Shown here: positions 18,828 to 28,462 of the stretch, one piece after another
How the letters are laid out: each line of letters begins with the position of its first letter
Position numbering within the stretch: the first letter of the stretch is position 1
Source: Gemmatimonadota bacterium
Lineage (GTDB): Bacteria; Gemmatimonadota; Gemmatimonadetes; Longimicrobiales; Gaopeijiaceae
Direction: 5' to 3'
Length of the DNA: 64,000 nucleotides
NCBI GenBank assembly: GCA_041390105.1
Contig: JAWKQO010000001.1
Span: 310,001-374,000, forward strand
Position numbers and translations under genes: made by a program
The notes under the pieces: generated by a model
Told to the model about the DNA's origin: nothing
Database searches by the model: none
The model's input: the letters and a program-made list of their open reading frames with translations, nothing else

Positions 18828-18960
18828 GTGGGGCCTGGTGAGGCCCCCACCTTGTCGATCCCCAACGGGGTATCGCCGGGTCGATGGAGGGATCCCCCCC
18901 ACGCGTTCGGGTTCGGACGTGGGATCTCGACTGGCCCGATTGAAAGATCGGGCCTTTTTC
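18828..18960 (+). promoter_or_regulatory. Structured leader with terminator-like hairpin upstream of infC (candidate attenuator)
   Basis: The leader contains a strong hairpin at 18828-18850 (GTGGGGCCT / AGGCCCCCAC with one bulge). Further complementary segments follow (GATCCCC/GGGGTATC; CCCACG/CGTGGG). It ends in a terminator-like hairpin, GGCCCGAT (18933-18940) with ATCGGGCC (18947-18954), followed by TTTTT at 18955-18959. The terminator lies 62 bp before the infC start codon. In other bacteria L20 or IF3 regulates this operon through its leader. Here it may be attenuation or simply the thrS terminator. Confidence 0.6.
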
Positions 18961-19009
18961 GTTTCTGCAATGGAAGCCCTCGCTCGCACGGGCGAGCGAC
19001 ACCCGAGCC

Positions 19010-19014
19010 GGAGG
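19010..19014 (+). promoter_or_regulatory. Shine-Dalgarno that fixes the infC start at an AUC codon
   Basis: GGAGG at 19010-19014 sits 7 nt before ATC at 19022. No ATG, GTG or TTG lies in frame between here and codon 47, so this site decides the start. Confidence 0.8.
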
Positions 19015-19021
19015 TAGCGCC

Positions 19022-19543
19022 ATCACGGACAAGCGCACCCGCGTCAACGAGCAGATCCGGATCAGCCCGATCCGCCTGATCGGAGACGCCGGAGAACAGA
19101 TCGGAATCGTCTCCATCGACGATGCCCGTCAGAGGGCCCTTGAAAAGGGACTGGACCTGGTGGAAGTCGCACCGGAAGCCCGTCCACCCGTGGTCAAGAT
19201 GATGGACTACGGGAAGTACAAGTACGAAGAGGCCCGCAAGGCTCGCGAGGCCCGCAAGAAACAGCACGTCATCCAGGTCAAGGAAGTGAAGTTCCGACCG
19301 GGAATCGAAGAGCACGATTACGAGTTCAAGACCCGACATGCCCGCCGCTTTCTGGAGGAGGGCAACAAGGTCAAGGTGACGATGATGTTCCGCGGGCGGC
19401 AGGTCACGCACCCCGAGTTGGGGGTCGAGGTGCTGGAGCGGATCATGGAGGACCTGGGCGACGTCGCCAAGGTGGAGCAGGAACCCAATTTCGAAGGGCG
19501 CGTGATGGCCATGGTGCTGGCGCCCATCAACACCCGGCAATAG
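19022..19543 (+). CDS. infC: Translation initiation factor IF-3 (AUC start)
   Basis: Reading from ATC at 19022 gives 173 residues with a standard IF-3 N-terminus (RVNEQIR at 7-13), then DLVEVAPEARPPVVKMMDYGKYKYE in the linker. The C-terminal domain follows, with KEVKFRP, HDYEFKTRHARRFL and VTMMFRGR. IF-3 binds the 30S subunit and discriminates against non-AUG starts. A non-AUG start on its own mRNA is the classical autoregulatory device (AUU in E. coli), and AUC here would serve the same way. Taking the first conventional start (GTG 19160) would delete most of the N-domain. rpmI and rplT follow in the conserved order. Confidence 0.93.
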   Translation: MTDKRTRVNEQIRISPIRLIGDAGEQIGIVSIDDARQRALEKGLDLVEVAPEARPPVVKMMDYGKYKYEEARKAREARKKQHVIQVKEVKFRPGIEEHDYEFKTRHARRFLEEGNKVKVTMMFRGRQVTHPELGVEVLERIMEDLGDVAKVEQEPNFEGRVMAMVLAPINTRQ

Positions 19544-19571
19544 CCGGCGCGAAGAGGTCACAGAGGGCGCG

Positions 19572-19766
19572 ATGCCGAAGATGAAGACCAACCGGGGAGC
19601 CGCGAAGCGTTTGCGGAAGACCGGGACGGGAAAAATCCGCAGGATGAAGGCGAACAAGAGCCACATCCTCACCAAGAAGACGACCAAGCGGAAGCGGCGT
19701 CTGCGTAAGGCCACCCTCGTCTCCAAGGCGGACGAGCGGCGCGTTTCGCGGCTGCTGCAGGGATAG
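19572..19766 (+). CDS. rpmI: 50S ribosomal protein L35
   Basis: A 64-residue, very basic protein with the L35 signature (MPKMKTNRGAAKRLRKTGTG start, then KANKSHIL-x-KK-x-x-KRKRRLR). It is a component of the large ribosomal subunit. It is the middle gene of infC-rpmI-rplT, 28 bp after infC and 12 bp before rplT. Confidence 0.98.
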   Translation: MPKMKTNRGAAKRLRKTGTGKIRRMKANKSHILTKKTTKRKRRLRKATLVSKADERRVSRLLQG

Positions 19767-19778
19767 GGGGAACCACCG

Positions 19779-20141
19779 ATGCCACGCTCGACGGGAGCTC
19801 CCGCGCGCAAGAAGCGCAAGAAGAAGATTCTCCGTGCCGCCAAGGGGTACTTCGGCGGCCGCAAGAACCTCTACAAGACCGCCAAGGACGCGGTCGAGAA
19901 GGGGTGGGAACACGCATACCGGGACCGCAAGAAGAAGAAGCGGGACTTCCGGCGCCTGTGGATCACGCGGATCAACGCCGCGGCCCGCGAGCACGACTTG
20001 TCGTACTCGCGATTCATGGACGGGATGAAGCGGGCCGGCATCGAGCTGGACCGCAAGGCACTGGCGGACCTGGCCGTGCGGGACCCGGACGCGTTCGGGG
20101 CCGTCGCTGCTCGGGTCAAGGAGTCCCTGGCCGCAGCCTGA
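19779..20141 (+). CDS. rplT: 50S ribosomal protein L20
   Basis: 120 residues with the L20 hallmarks: KILRAAKGYFGGRKNLYKTAK in the N-terminal extension, then YRDRKKKKRDFRRLWITRINAA and YSRFMDGMKRAGI. L20 is an early 23S rRNA assembly protein and in several bacteria represses this operon via its leader. The operon closes at the hairpin at 20170-20199. Confidence 0.98.
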   Translation: MPRSTGAPARKKRKKKILRAAKGYFGGRKNLYKTAKDAVEKGWEHAYRDRKKKKRDFRRLWITRINAAAREHDLSYSRFMDGMKRAGIELDRKALADLAVRDPDAFGAVAARVKESLAAA

Positions 20142-20169
20142 TTCGCACATCCCTTGGGATGATGCGCCA

Positions 20170-20199
20170 GGGCCGGAGGGGGAACCCTCCGGCCCTTTT
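20170..20199 (+). terminator. Terminator after rplT
   Basis: A perfect 11-bp stem, GGGCCGGAGGG (20170-20180) with CCCTCCGGCCC (20185-20195), closes a GGAA loop and is followed by TTTT. Confidence 0.92.
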
Positions 20200-20314
20200 C
20201 GTTCTATCCGGCGGTGTGACGGAGACGCCCACCTTCCGGAGCGTGCGAGAGAACCATAGGTTGCACGCCTTCACTGTGTTGCGATTGCTCGTTTGAAGCG
20301 GGATCTGTGATTCG

Positions 20315-21346
20315 ATGACCGACGTGGCGACGCTGGTCGATCAGCTGGAGCAAGTGGCCGCCGAGGCCCTGGGTGCCATTGAAGTGGCCGGGGACCCGGC
20401 GGTTCTGGAGGCGGCCCGGGTGGCCTACCTGGGTCGCAAGGGCGGGCGCCTGTCCCTGTTGATGCGCGCACTCGGCACCCTCGCTCCGGAGGAACGTCCC
20501 CAGGTGGGGGCCAAAGCCAACGAGGTGAAAGCCCGCATCGACGCGGCTCTGGAGGCCCGGGAGGCCGAGCTCGCCGCTGCTCCTGGCCCGGGTGCCGCGC
20601 AGATGGACGTGACCCTGCCGGGGAGGCAGGCGTGGGGCGGCGGCATCCATCCCATCCAGCAGGTGATCGACGAGATCTGGGACATCTTCCGCGGACTCGG
20701 CTTCACGCGGGCGCGGGGCCCGGAGGTCGAGGACGAATGGCACAACTTCGTCGCGCTCAACACCTCGCTGGAACATCCCGCCGCGGATGCGGCCGACACG
20801 TTCTATCTGGAGCGCCCGCTGTTGCTCCGCACGCATACCTCTCCGGTGCAGGTGCGGACCCTGCGCGAGCACGCACCGCCTGTGCGCATCCTGTCTCCGG
20901 GCATGGCGTATCGGAGGGACACCACGGATGCGACCCACCTCCCCGCCTTCGCCCAGATCGAAGGGCTGGTCATCGACGAAGGGGTGAGCTTCGTGGACTT
21001 CAAGGCCACCCTGGCCGAGTTCGCGCGCCGCTTCTGGGGTCCGGGGGCGCGCGTCCGCTTCCGCCCTTCGTTCTTCCCGTTCACGGAGCCGAGCGCCGAA
21101 GTCGACGTGAAGTACCAGCGGGTGCTGCCGGACGGCCGCACCGTGGAGAGTGACTGGCTGGAGATCATGGGGTCGGGCATGGTGGACCCCGCGGTGCTCG
21201 AGCAGGTGGGGATCGACCCCGAGCGCTACACCGGATGGGCCTTCGGCATGGGCCCCGCCCGCGTGGCCATGACCCGTTGGGGGATCTCCGACCTGCGTTC
21301 GTTCATCGAGAACGACGTGCGCTTCCTCAGCCAGTTCACGTCATGA
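20315..21346 (+). CDS. pheS: Phenylalanyl-tRNA synthetase alpha subunit
   Basis: 343 residues. The N-terminal coiled-coil arm (about 1-85) is followed by the class II catalytic domain: HPIQQVIDEIWDIFRGLGF, LLRTHTSPVQVRTL, FAQIEGLVID, F-x-PFTEPSAEVDV and the GSGMVDP motif. The alpha2-beta2 enzyme charges tRNA-Phe. The 3' end overlaps pheT by ATGA at 21343-21346. A weak promoter may lie near 20260 (TTGCAC). I see no attenuator peptide rich in Phe. Confidence 0.98.
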   Translation: MTDVATLVDQLEQVAAEALGAIEVAGDPAVLEAARVAYLGRKGGRLSLLMRALGTLAPEERPQVGAKANEVKARIDAALEAREAELAAAPGPGAAQMDVTLPGRQAWGGGIHPIQQVIDEIWDIFRGLGFTRARGPEVEDEWHNFVALNTSLEHPAADAADTFYLERPLLLRTHTSPVQVRTLREHAPPVRILSPGMAYRRDTTDATHLPAFAQIEGLVIDEGVSFVDFKATLAEFARRFWGPGARVRFRPSFFPFTEPSAEVDVKYQRVLPDGRTVESDWLEIMGSGMVDPAVLEQVGIDPERYTGWAFGMGPARVAMTRWGISDLRSFIENDVRFLSQFTS

Positions 21347-23730
21347 ACGTCTCGTACCGTTGGCTCCGTGAAATCGCCCCCGGCTACGCGGGCACCGTCG
21401 CTGAACTGGTCGAACGGCTGGCCCTGCGCGGCGCGCCGGTCGAAGAGGTGGTCGACCTGGCGGCGGGGCTTCAGGACGTCAAGGTGGCCCGAGTCGTAGA
21501 AGCCGGACGCCACCCCAACGCCGACCGGCTCAGCCTTTGCCGCGTCGACGCGGGCGGGCCCGAGTTGCTCAGCGTGGTGTGCGGCGCCCCCAACGTGCGG
21601 GCAGGGGCCTACTATCCGTTCGCGCCAGCGGGCTCCACGCTGCCCGGCGGGTTGACGCTGAAGCGCGCCAAGATCCGAGGCGAGGTCTCCGAAGGAATGT
21701 TGTGCTCCGAGAAGGAGTTGGGTCTCGGAACCGACCACGCCGGGATCCTGGAGATCCCCCCGGCCCCTCTGGGGACCCCGTTCGTGGAAGCGCTGGGCCT
21801 GGACGACGCCCGCCTGGATGTGGAGGTCACCGCCAACCGCCCCGATCTGCTCAGCCACCGGGGCATCGCCCGCGAACTGGTGGGGGAGGCCGGGTTGGTC
21901 GTGCCGGCAATCCCGGGGGCCACCCCTGTCCACCTGGCGCTCCGCACCGATCCCCGCGAGGTCGAGGTCGGCGGCGTCTGCATTCGCATCGAGGAGCCCG
22001 AACTCTGCTGGCGCTTCCTGGGGGCGGTGGTGCGGGGCGTGAAGGTGGGCCCTTCTCCGGTCTGGATGCAGCGCCGGCTGCGCGCCGCGGGAGCCCGGCC
22101 CATCAACAACGTGGTCGACGCCACCAACTACGTCATGCTGGAGCTGGGGCAGCCGCTACACGCCTACGACCTCTCCCGGGTGGGCGGGCAGACGCTGGTG
22201 GTGCGCTCGGCCCGAGCTGGAGAGCGGTTGCGGACGCTGGACGGACAGGAGCGGGAGCTCCGGCCCGGGATGCTCATGATCTGCGATGCTCATGTCCCGG
22301 TCGGTGTGGCCGGGATCATGGGAGGGGAAGACTCCGAGGTCAGGGACGACACCACCGACGTCCTCCTCGAAGGCGCGCTGTTCGAGCCCGCCCAGGTCCG
22401 GCGGACCCGCCGCGCCCTCGACCTGCCCACCGACGCCAGCTACCGCTTCGAGCGGGGCGTCGATCCCGAAGGACACGAGGTCGCATTCCGCCGTGCCGTG
22501 GAGTTGATCGTGGCCACGGCGGGTGGAAGGACGGATGCCGAGGGCCTGGATGTGTGCCCGCGGCCTTGGCGCCCTGCGGCGGTCCAACTCCGACCGGCGC
22601 GCGTGAAGCACGTTCTGGGGGTGGACTTCAGCGAGTCCGAGGTGGCCAGCCTGCTGGCACCTCTCGGGTTCGTGGCGGCCCCCGCTGCGGACGGCGCTCC
22701 GGCCTTCGTGGTGCCGGGCCCTCGCAGCTACGACGTGACCCGTGAGATCGACCTCATCGAGGAGGTGGCCCGCACCTACGGCTACGACCGCTTCCCGGAC
22801 CAGTTGGGGCCCTACCGGCCCAGCGCCGTCCCCGACCACCCGCTGTTCGAGCTGGAGACGAGACTGCGCCAACACCTCAGCGCCAGCGGCCTCTACGAGG
22901 TGCACACCCTGGCGTTCGCCGATCGGGGCGAGGTGGCGATTCCGAACCCCCTGTCCGCCGAGGGCACACATCTGCGGGCCTCGTTGCTCCCGGGCGTGCT
23001 TCGCGTGCTCGAATACAACTTCGCCCGCTCCCAGCGGGACGTGCGGCTCTTCGAGATCGGCACCGTCTTCCGGTCGGCGGCGGCCGGAGAGCGCCCGGTG
23101 GAGGAGACACGCCTCGCCGCGGTACTCGCCGGACGTCGGGACCGCCCGCACTGGTCCCGACCTGAAGTGCCCTTCGAGTTCTGGGACATCAAGGGCTTGC
23201 TGGACAGCGTGTTGGACGTCGTGGGTGGCACCTCCGGCGGGCGCCCTGGTCCCGCAGACCTGGCGGGCGGTGCCCTGGAGGGGCAGTGGTCGGTCTGGCG
23301 CGGGGACGCACCGGTGGCCGTGGCGGGCCCCGTGGCCGCGGGGGCTCTGGACGCGCCGCCCTGGGCCGGCCCCGTCTGGGGTCTGGAGGTGGTGCTCCCC
23401 AGTGGGTGGCGGCTGCACCCCGTGGAGCCGGTCCGGCCCCTTCCGACGTTCCCCGCGTCGGAGCGCGACCTGGCCCTGCTGGTTCCGTGGGAGACCGCGG
23501 CGGCCCGCGTGGAGGAGCTGATCCGGGCCGAGGGGGGACCGCTCCTGGCCGGAATAGAGCTATTCGACGTATACGAGGGCACGGGCCTCCCGGCCGGGCG
23601 CCGCTCCCTGGCGTTCCGACTCCGTTTCCAGGCGGCAGACCGGACGTTGCGCGACCAGGACGTGGAGCGTGCCACCCGCCGACTCCTCACCGCCCTCAAG
23701 GAGACGCTCGATGTCGACGCCAGAACGTGA
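21343..23730 (+). CDS. pheT: Phenylalanyl-tRNA synthetase beta subunit
   Basis: 795 residues from the ATG at 21343, which overlaps the pheS stop. Domain order is normal: N-terminal tRNA-binding (EMAP/OB) domain with HPNADRLSLCRVD (about 58-70), then B3/4 editing region, B5, catalytic-like core (RPINNVVDATNYVMLELGQPLHAYD is in the B3/4 region), and a C-terminal ferredoxin-like anticodon domain with ERDLALLVP. It forms the heterotetramer with PheS. The last 20 bp overlap the coiled-coil gene downstream. Confidence 0.97.
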   Translation: MNVSYRWLREIAPGYAGTVAELVERLALRGAPVEEVVDLAAGLQDVKVARVVEAGRHPNADRLSLCRVDAGGPELLSVVCGAPNVRAGAYYPFAPAGSTLPGGLTLKRAKIRGEVSEGMLCSEKELGLGTDHAGILEIPPAPLGTPFVEALGLDDARLDVEVTANRPDLLSHRGIARELVGEAGLVVPAIPGATPVHLALRTDPREVEVGGVCIRIEEPELCWRFLGAVVRGVKVGPSPVWMQRRLRAAGARPINNVVDATNYVMLELGQPLHAYDLSRVGGQTLVVRSARAGERLRTLDGQERELRPGMLMICDAHVPVGVAGIMGGEDSEVRDDTTDVLLEGALFEPAQVRRTRRALDLPTDASYRFERGVDPEGHEVAFRRAVELIVATAGGRTDAEGLDVCPRPWRPAAVQLRPARVKHVLGVDFSESEVASLLAPLGFVAAPAADGAPAFVVPGPRSYDVTREIDLIEEVARTYGYDRFPDQLGPYRPSAVPDHPLFELETRLRQHLSASGLYEVHTLAFADRGEVAIPNPLSAEGTHLRASLLPGVLRVLEYNFARSQRDVRLFEIGTVFRSAAAGERPVEETRLAAVLAGRRDRPHWSRPEVPFEFWDIKGLLDSVLDVVGGTSGGRPGPADLAGGALEGQWSVWRGDAPVAVAGPVAAGALDAPPWAGPVWGLEVVLPSGWRLHPVEPVRPLPTFPASERDLALLVPWETAAARVEELIRAEGGPLLAGIELFDVYEGTGLPAGRRSLAFRLRFQAADRTLRDQDVERATRRLLTALKETLDVDART

Positions 23731-24013
23731 GGGAGGTAACCCGGCGCTGTCGCGACTGGAGAACGCCGTGGACGCCTTGATCGAGGCGCGCGCGCGCGCA
23801 CGGGAGCGGGCCGAGCAGGCGGAGGCCCAGCTGAGAGAGCTCGAAGCCTTGCTCGCTTCGTTCGAACGCGGCGATGCCAGTCCCAAAGGCCTGCACGAGC
23901 GCGTGAAGGTCCTCGAGGAGGAGAACGCCGATCTTTCCGATCGCCTCGAGCGGGGACGGGAGTCGGTGCGGCGCGTGTTGGACAAGGTCCGCTTCCTGGA
24001 GGAGCGCCGATGA
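23711..24013 (+). CDS. Small coiled-coil protein (ZapB-like position)
   Basis: A 100-residue protein, almost entirely charged heptad-like helix (from ALSRLENAVDALIEARARARERAEQ onward). It has no membrane segment and no recognised catalytic motif. The ATG at 23711 overlaps pheT by 20 bp. The last codon overlaps zapA by ATGA. Its size and coiled-coil character, and its coupling to zapA, suggest a divisome-associated ZapB-like partner, but I do not recognise a family signature. Confidence 0.7.
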   Translation: MSTPEREGGNPALSRLENAVDALIEARARARERAEQAEAQLRELEALLASFERGDASPKGLHERVKVLEEENADLSDRLERGRESVRRVLDKVRFLEERR

Positions 24014-24306
24014 GCGAGTCGCGGACGTCGGTCACGGTGAAGATCGCCGGGGAGGAGCACGTGATCCGCTCCAACGCCCCGGCCGACTACACGCGCGCCT
24101 GCGCGCGCTTCGTGGACGAGCGGATCCGGGAGATCCGGGACCGCGGAATCGAAGGACACCGCGCGGCGATCCTGGCTGCGCTCTCCATCACGGACCAGTT
24201 CTTCCGTGCTCGCGACGACGAGGAAGCCCTGCGAGCCCGCGTGGAGGGCAGCGCGGAGGCCCTGGCCGCCCGGATCGAGGGCCTCCTGAGTGAGGAGCGC
24301 GGCTAG
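24010..24306 (+). CDS. zapA: Cell division protein ZapA
   Basis: A 98-residue protein with the ZapA pattern: short N-terminal beta hairpin VTVKIAGEEHVIRSNAP, then DYTRACARFVDERIREIRD and a long helix with AAILAALSITDQFF. ZapA bundles FtsZ filaments at midcell. The ATGA overlap with the upstream coiled-coil gene indicates co-translation. Many genomes place ssrS or cell-division genes after zapA; here rny follows after 220 bp. Confidence 0.9.
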   Translation: MSESRTSVTVKIAGEEHVIRSNAPADYTRACARFVDERIREIRDRGIEGHRAAILAALSITDQFFRARDDEEALRARVEGSAEALAARIEGLLSEERG

Positions 24307-24404
24307 CGCGCTTCCTTTTCCGGACCAGCCCCGGCCGCCGTTCGTCACAGCCCCAAGGGGCGGGCCTGACCCGCCGATCCGGTCCACCTGGTCGGGGCCC
24401 TTCC

Positions 24405-24434
24405 TTGCCGGTCCGCTCCGCAGGCCTCTATTCT
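24405..24434 (+). promoter_or_regulatory. Probable rny promoter
   Basis: TTGCCG (24405-24410), 18 bp, TATTCT (24429-24434), 93 bp upstream of the rny ATG. It is the same -35 hexamer and spacing as at 7170-7199. Confidence 0.55.
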
Positions 24435-24526
24435 CCCGCCCACAAGGGGCTCCGCCGCCGTCCCGGCGCGGGGCTCAGGACGAGTCTGATCAACGGGGCC
24501 TGAGGGCACCCGTGTTGGAGCGATAC

Positions 24527-26101
24527 ATGGACCCGCTGGCATGGGTGCTGGCGGTGCTCGCCTCCCTGGGAGTGGGGAGTGTCGGGGGCTTCCTGTTGCG
24601 GGGAGCCCAGGAGCGTGCCCGTCGCACCGCGGAGGTCGCGGCGGCCAGGGACGAGGGCTCTCGGATCCTGACCCGGGCGCGCGAAGAGGGGGAGGCGGCC
24701 CGCAAAGCCGCGGTACTGGAGGGTCGCGAGGAGTCGATCCGGCTCCGCGAGGCGTGGGAGGCCGAGGAGTCGAAGCGCCGACAGGAGCTCGACCGCGTGG
24801 AGCGCCGCGCCGAAGAGCGGGCGTCGCTTCTCGACCAACAGTACACGCGGCTCAACGAACGCGATGGAGAGATCACCCGGAAGACGGAAGCGCTCGACGC
24901 CGAGCGCGCTCGCCTGGAGGGCGTGACCTCGGAAGCCGATGTCCTGCGGCTGCAGGCCAGGGAGACCCTGGAGCGTGTGGCGGGGCTCTCGGCCGAGGAA
25001 GCACGCCGGCACCTGGTCGAGAACCTGGAAGGGGAGGCACGGGCCTCGGCGGCCAACCGGATCCGCCAGATCACCGAAGAGGCCCAAGCCAGCGCCGAGC
25101 GCGAAGCCCGCAAGATCATCGCCCTGGCCATCCAGCGCATCGCGGCCGAACACACCGCCGAGACCACGGTCTCGGTGGTGCAGCTCCCCTCCGACGAGAT
25201 GAAGGGCCGCATCATCGGGCGCGAGGGCAGAAACATCCGCGCCTTCGAGCAGGCCACCGGCATCGACGTCATCATCGACGACACCCCGGAGGCGGTGATC
25301 CTCTCCGGGTTCGATCCCATCCGCCGTGAGGTGGCCCGCATTGCGCTCGAGAACCTGGTCGAGGACGGGCGCATCCATCCGGGCCGCATCGAAGAGGTCG
25401 TGGAGAAGAGCGCGCGCGAGGTGGACGAGGGGATGGTGCAGGCGGCCGAGGAGCTTCTCTACGAGCTCGGCGTGCACGGGGTCCATCCCGAGATCGTCAA
25501 GGCTCTGGGTCGCCTGCGCTTCCGCACCTCCTACGGCCAGAACCAGCTACAGCATGCCCGTGAGGTGGCCCTGCTCGCCGGCAACATGGCGGCCGAGATG
25601 GGCCTGGACGTGCAGGCCGCCAAGCGGGCGGGAGTGCTGCACGACGTGGGGAAGGGGCTGACCCACGAGCACGAAGGTACGCACGTGGAACTGGGTCACC
25701 GTTTGTGCAAGAAGCACGGAGAGTCGCCCATCGTGCTCAACGCCATCCGGGCCCATCACGACGAAGAACCCCACCTGTTCGCCGAGACCTTCCTGGTCAC
25801 CGCGGCCGATGCCATCAGCGGGTCGCGTCCCGGCGCCCGCCGTGAGATGTTCGAGAGCTACGTGAAGCGGTTGGAGTCCCTCGAGGAGATCGCCATGGAG
25901 CAGCCCGGCGTGGAGCGCTGCTTCGCGATCCAGGCGGGGCGGGAGCTCCGGATCATGGTGGAGCCCGAGAAGATCACCGACGCCGAGATGGCCCAGCTCA
26001 CCGAGAACGTGGCCCGGCGCATCGAGGGTGAGCTCCAGTATCCGGGACAGATCAAGATCGTCGTCATTCGCGAGACGCGCGCGGTGGACTTCGCGCGCTG
26101 A
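24527..26101 (+). CDS. rny: Ribonuclease Y
   Basis: 524 residues from the ATG at 24527, which has GGAG 6 nt upstream. There is an N-terminal membrane helix (about 4-25), then a long charged coiled coil to about residue 210. The KH domain has GRIIGREGRNIRAFE, and the HD domain has HAREVALLAGNMA and the LHDVGKG metal site. RNase Y is a membrane-bound endonuclease that initiates mRNA decay. The gene stands alone between zapA and folD. Confidence 0.96.
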   Translation: MDPLAWVLAVLASLGVGSVGGFLLRGAQERARRTAEVAAARDEGSRILTRAREEGEAARKAAVLEGREESIRLREAWEAEESKRRQELDRVERRAEERASLLDQQYTRLNERDGEITRKTEALDAERARLEGVTSEADVLRLQARETLERVAGLSAEEARRHLVENLEGEARASAANRIRQITEEAQASAEREARKIIALAIQRIAAEHTAETTVSVVQLPSDEMKGRIIGREGRNIRAFEQATGIDVIIDDTPEAVILSGFDPIRREVARIALENLVEDGRIHPGRIEEVVEKSAREVDEGMVQAAEELLYELGVHGVHPEIVKALGRLRFRTSYGQNQLQHAREVALLAGNMAAEMGLDVQAAKRAGVLHDVGKGLTHEHEGTHVELGHRLCKKHGESPIVLNAIRAHHDEEPHLFAETFLVTAADAISGSRPGARREMFESYVKRLESLEEIAMEQPGVERCFAIQAGRELRIMVEPEKITDAEMAQLTENVARRIEGELQYPGQIKIVVIRETRAVDFAR

Positions 26102-26148
26102 GCACACCGGGGCAGGGCAACCTGCCCGCTGACACAAGGAAGAGACGT

Positions 26149-27035
<887 letters not shown>

Positions 27036-27039
<4 letters not shown>

Positions 27040-28223
27040 GCGACCTGGACGGACTCGCCGAGGGCCCCGAGGCGCCTCGGCGGGAGCCCCGCGTCTGGCG
27101 GGTAAGCCAGGTCAACCGGGCGGTGCGCCGCCTCCTGGAGGAGTCGGTCCCACCCATCTGGGTCGGGGGCGAGGTCAGCGGCTGGACGCGGGCGCGGTCG
27201 GGGCACTGCTACTTCAACCTCAAGGACGAGAACGCCCAGCTGAAGGCGGTCATGTTCCGGCTGGACGCGGACCGACTGCCGACCGATCCCACGGAGGGCA
27301 TGGAGGTCCGGGCTCTCGGGGGCCTGACGCTCTACGAAGCCCGGGGCGAGTACCAGCTGGTGGTACGACGCTTGACCACCGATGGAGCGGACGGGCTCTG
27401 GCGCCTCGCCATGGAGCGGCTGCGCGCCAAGCTGGAAGCCGAGGGGCTACTCGACCCTGCCCGCAAGCGGCCCGTGCCTCGCCTGCCGTCCGAGGTGGGC
27501 ATCGTTACCTCGTTGGAGGGAGCGGCGTTGCGGGACATGATCCAGGGGCTGCGCAAGCGGGCGCCCTGGGTCCAGGTGGTGCTGCGCGCCACCCGCGTGC
27601 AGGGCGAGGGTGCCGCCCGTGAGATCGCCCGCGCGGTCAGGACCCTGGGGGCGAGCGGAAGAGTGCAGGTTCTGATCGTGGGCCGGGGTGGTGGCTCCAT
27701 GGAGGACCTCTGGGCCTTCAACGAGGAGGAGGTGGCCCGGGCCATCGCCGAGTGCCCGGTGCCGGTCATCTCCGCGGTGGGTCATGAGACCGATCTCACC
27801 ATCGCCGACCTGGTGGCGGACGTGAGGGCGCCGACCCCCACGGCGGCTGCCGAGCTGGTGGTGCCCGGCGCCCCCGCCCTGGAAGCGTTGCTGCAGACGG
27901 CGCAGGACCGGCTGGCCCGGGCGCTGGGGCGGCGCGCCGTCGCCGAGCGGGTGCGCCTGGAGCGTGCCGCGGCGAGCGCCCGGACCAGCCTGGACCGCCG
28001 CATCCAGCGCGAGCGCCAGCGGGTGTCAGCCCTGGCCGGGCGGCTCCACGCCCTGTCGCCGCTGGCCACTCTGGCTCGCGGCTACAGCGTGGCGCGCGAT
28101 GCCGAGGGAGCCGTGTTGGCGCGGGTGGGTGCGTTCCGCCCCGGGGGGGCCTTCGAGCTGCTTCTCAGGGACGGGCGGGTGGAAGCGAGCACGGTGGCAC
28201 TGCATCCCGGGGAGGAGCGATGA
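27036..28223 (+). CDS. xseA: Exodeoxyribonuclease VII large subunit (probable CUG start)
   Basis: From CTG at 27036 the protein has 395 residues. The OB-fold domain starts with RVWRVSQVNRAVRRLLEES and continues with IWVGGEVSGWTRARSGHCYFNLKD. The catalytic half has VGIVTSLEGAALRDM, VLIVGRGGGSMEDLWAFNEE and SAVGHETD. The first conventional in-frame start is GTG at 27123, which would remove the family-conserved WRVSQVNRAV. No ATG, GTG or TTG precedes it in frame for a long way. I therefore extend to the CTG overlapping the folD stop; CTG at 27045 is also possible. It is coupled to xseB by ATGA. The enzyme degrades single-stranded DNA to oligonucleotides. Confidence 0.85.
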
Positions 28224-28462
28224 GCGCGGAGATGCCCGACCCGGTCACCTTGGAGGAGCTGGCCTCCCGCCTGGAGCGTATCGCCCGCGCCCTGGAGGGG
28301 GAGCCCCTCCCCCTTGAGGCGGCGATCGGCCTGTTCGAGGAGGCCGTCGGTCATCTGCGCGCGGCCGAGTCCATCCTGGAGCGGGCGGAGCTCCGTATCG
28401 ACGAGCTGGTGGGCGAGGGCGAGCGCGCCCGCCTGGAGGCGAGGGAGGATCTGGACGCGTGA
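28220..28462 (+). CDS. xseB: Exodeoxyribonuclease VII small subunit
   Basis: 80 residues with the XseB pattern: TLEELASRLERIARALEGEPLPLEAAIGLFEEAV then E-R-A-E-L-R-I. It partners with XseA in the processive ssDNA exonuclease. The ATG overlaps the xseA stop by 4 bp, and the stop overlaps the prenyl synthase GTG start (GTGA at 28459-28462). Confidence 0.95.
   Translation: MSAEMPDPVTLEELASRLERIARALEGEPLPLEAAIGLFEEAVGHLRAAESILERAELRIDELVGEGERARLEAREDLDA

Noticed and set aside
15480..18989. A 1169-codon minus-strand frame running across thrS and the flippase gene.
   Set aside because: It covers thrS antisense and the flippase in a different frame; low-complexity composition and no motifs.
24307..24526. 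A possible 6S RNA gene downstream of zapA.
   Set aside because: I could not find a long paired rod with a central bubble; only local GC hairpins and a promoter candidate for rny.
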